The notes beneath the pieces were generated by a model, which was not told where the DNA came from, ran no database searches, and saw only the letters and a program-made list of their open reading frames with translations. Shown piece after piece: positions 63,403-64,000 of a stretch of 64,000 bases of DNA; within the stretch, counting starts at the first letter, position 1, and each line of letters begins with the position of its first letter. Position numbers and translations under genes: made by a program. Source of the stretch: Deltaproteobacteria bacterium (lineage in GTDB: Bacteria > Myxococcota > Myxococcia > Myxococcales > SZAS-1); NCBI GenBank assembly GCA_018266075.1, contig JAFEBB010000024.1, forward strand, positions 35,247 to 99,246, written 5' to 3'.

Positions 63403-64000
63403 GTGACCAAGAAGCAGCCCATTCCCTTCGGCAAGTACCTGTTGCTCGACCGCGTGAACATCGGCGGTATGGCCGAGGTGTGGAAGGCCAAGACCTTCGG
63501 CGCGGAGGGCTTCGAGAAGCTCGTCGCCATCAAGCGCATCTTGCCGAACATCGCTGAGGACGAAGAGTTCATCAGCATGTTCATCGACGAGGCGAAGATC
63601 AGCGTTCAGCTGACGCACTCGAACGTCGCCCAGGTCTTCGACCTCGGCAAGATCGGCGATTCGTACTTCATCGCCATGGAGTACATCTCGGGCAAAGACC
63701 TGCGCGCCATGTTCGACAAGTCGCGCAAGCGCGGCGAGCCGGCCCCCATCCCGCTGACCTGCTACTGCCTCTCCAAGGCCGCCGAAGGCCTCGACTACGC
63801 GCACCGCAAGCGCGACGCGGGCGGCACCGACCTGAACATCGTCCACCGCGACGTCTCGCCGCAGAACATCCTCTGCAGCTACGACGGCGAGGTGAAGGTC
63901 ATCGACTTCGGCATCGCCAAGGCGGCCAACAAGGCCACCAAGACCCAGGCCGGCATCCTCAAGGGCAAGTTCGGCTACATGAGCCCGGAGCAGGTGCGCG
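63403..64000 (+). CDS. Ser/Thr protein kinase, N-terminal part only
   Basis: Reads from a GTG at 63403 to the window end (199 residues seen). Kinase features: IGGMAEVWKAK (Gly loop), VAIKRIL with the ATP-binding Lys, HRDVSPQNIL catalytic loop, IDFGIAK, and the activation-segment end GYMSPEQV. Ser replaces the catalytic-loop Lys (HRDxS instead of HRDxK), as in several myxobacterial kinases. The C-terminal half, including any membrane span or sensor, lies outside the window. Confidence 0.9.
   Translation, partial: MTKKQPIPFGKYLLLDRVNIGGMAEVWKAKTFGAEGFEKLVAIKRILPNIAEDEEFISMFIDEAKISVQLTHSNVAQVFDLGKIGDSYFIAMEYISGKDLRAMFDKSRKRGEPAPIPLTCYCLSKAAEGLDYAHRKRDAGGTDLNIVHRDVSPQNILCSYDGEVKVIDFGIAKAANKATKTQAGILKGKFGYMSPEQVR

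Overview
The window is about 70% GC with dense coding on both strands. It looks like a chromosomal segment of a myxobacterium (Myxococcota, formerly Deltaproteobacteria). The evidence is five Ser/Thr protein-kinase loci, PEGA and TPR proteins, cysteine-rich secreted lipoproteins with Ser/Thr/Gly or Asp-Ala-Gly linkers, DUF4388-like, PilZ, FHA and GGDEF regulators, and many small zinc ribbons. Species cannot be set from the sequence alone. No rRNA, tRNA or CRISPR array was seen.

Layout. 1-12.0 kb: a truncated exported protein, a zinc-ribbon membrane protein, two Ser/Thr kinases, a response-regulator diguanylate cyclase, an InhA-like enoyl reductase, two small zinc-ribbon genes, a metallophosphoesterase, a PilZ protein, an MFS transporter and recF. 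12.0-17.6 kb: an ADP-ribosylglycohydrolase, two lipoproteins, a fused MoaD-MoaE and a 1-Cys peroxiredoxin. 17.7-24.8 kb: a minus-strand run ligA, AsmA-like/GT51 fusion, tdk, upp, hpt, GAF-GGDEF, which joins DNA ligation, wall glycan synthesis, nucleotide salvage and c-di-GMP synthesis. 25.0-29.8 kb: a 1617-residue lipoprotein with 29 cysteine-rich repeats. 29.9-40.2 kb: a rhomboid protease, then a tightly overlapped minus-strand operon encoding PBP1A, an FG-GAP-like protein, an orphan solute-binding protein and an NtrY-like histidine kinase, preceded by a TPR lipoprotein. 40.3-49.4 kb: PhzF-like, transglutaminase-like, a zinc-ribbon/C39-like fusion, xthA, prmC, murA and lipoproteins. 49.6-54.4 kb: a tandem pseudokinase-kinase operon with a TPR protein and a Cys-rich lipoprotein, and an FHA protein. 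54.7-58.6 kb: an ECF sigma factor, a large lipoprotein and a DUF4388-like protein. 58.6-60.4 kb: a non-coding stretch with a degenerate 32-bp tandem array running into a decayed IS3-family element. 60.4-64.0 kb: an MBL-fold hydrolase, hemW, a small membrane protein and the start of a fifth Ser/Thr kinase.

The most unexpected signals are not genes. The first is a palindromic 14-mer, TAAC-N6-GTTA. It occurs exactly five times, plus four near matches, both between and inside genes. In this GC-rich DNA that is far above chance, and inside genes it forces rare AT-rich codons. The second is an array of about 21 units at 58983-59647 with a spacing of 30-33 bp (mostly 32), close to three helical turns and not a coding period. 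The third is a family of intergenic 4 x 7-bp G-rich repeats, one pair of which forms a long inverted repeat with quadruplex potential.
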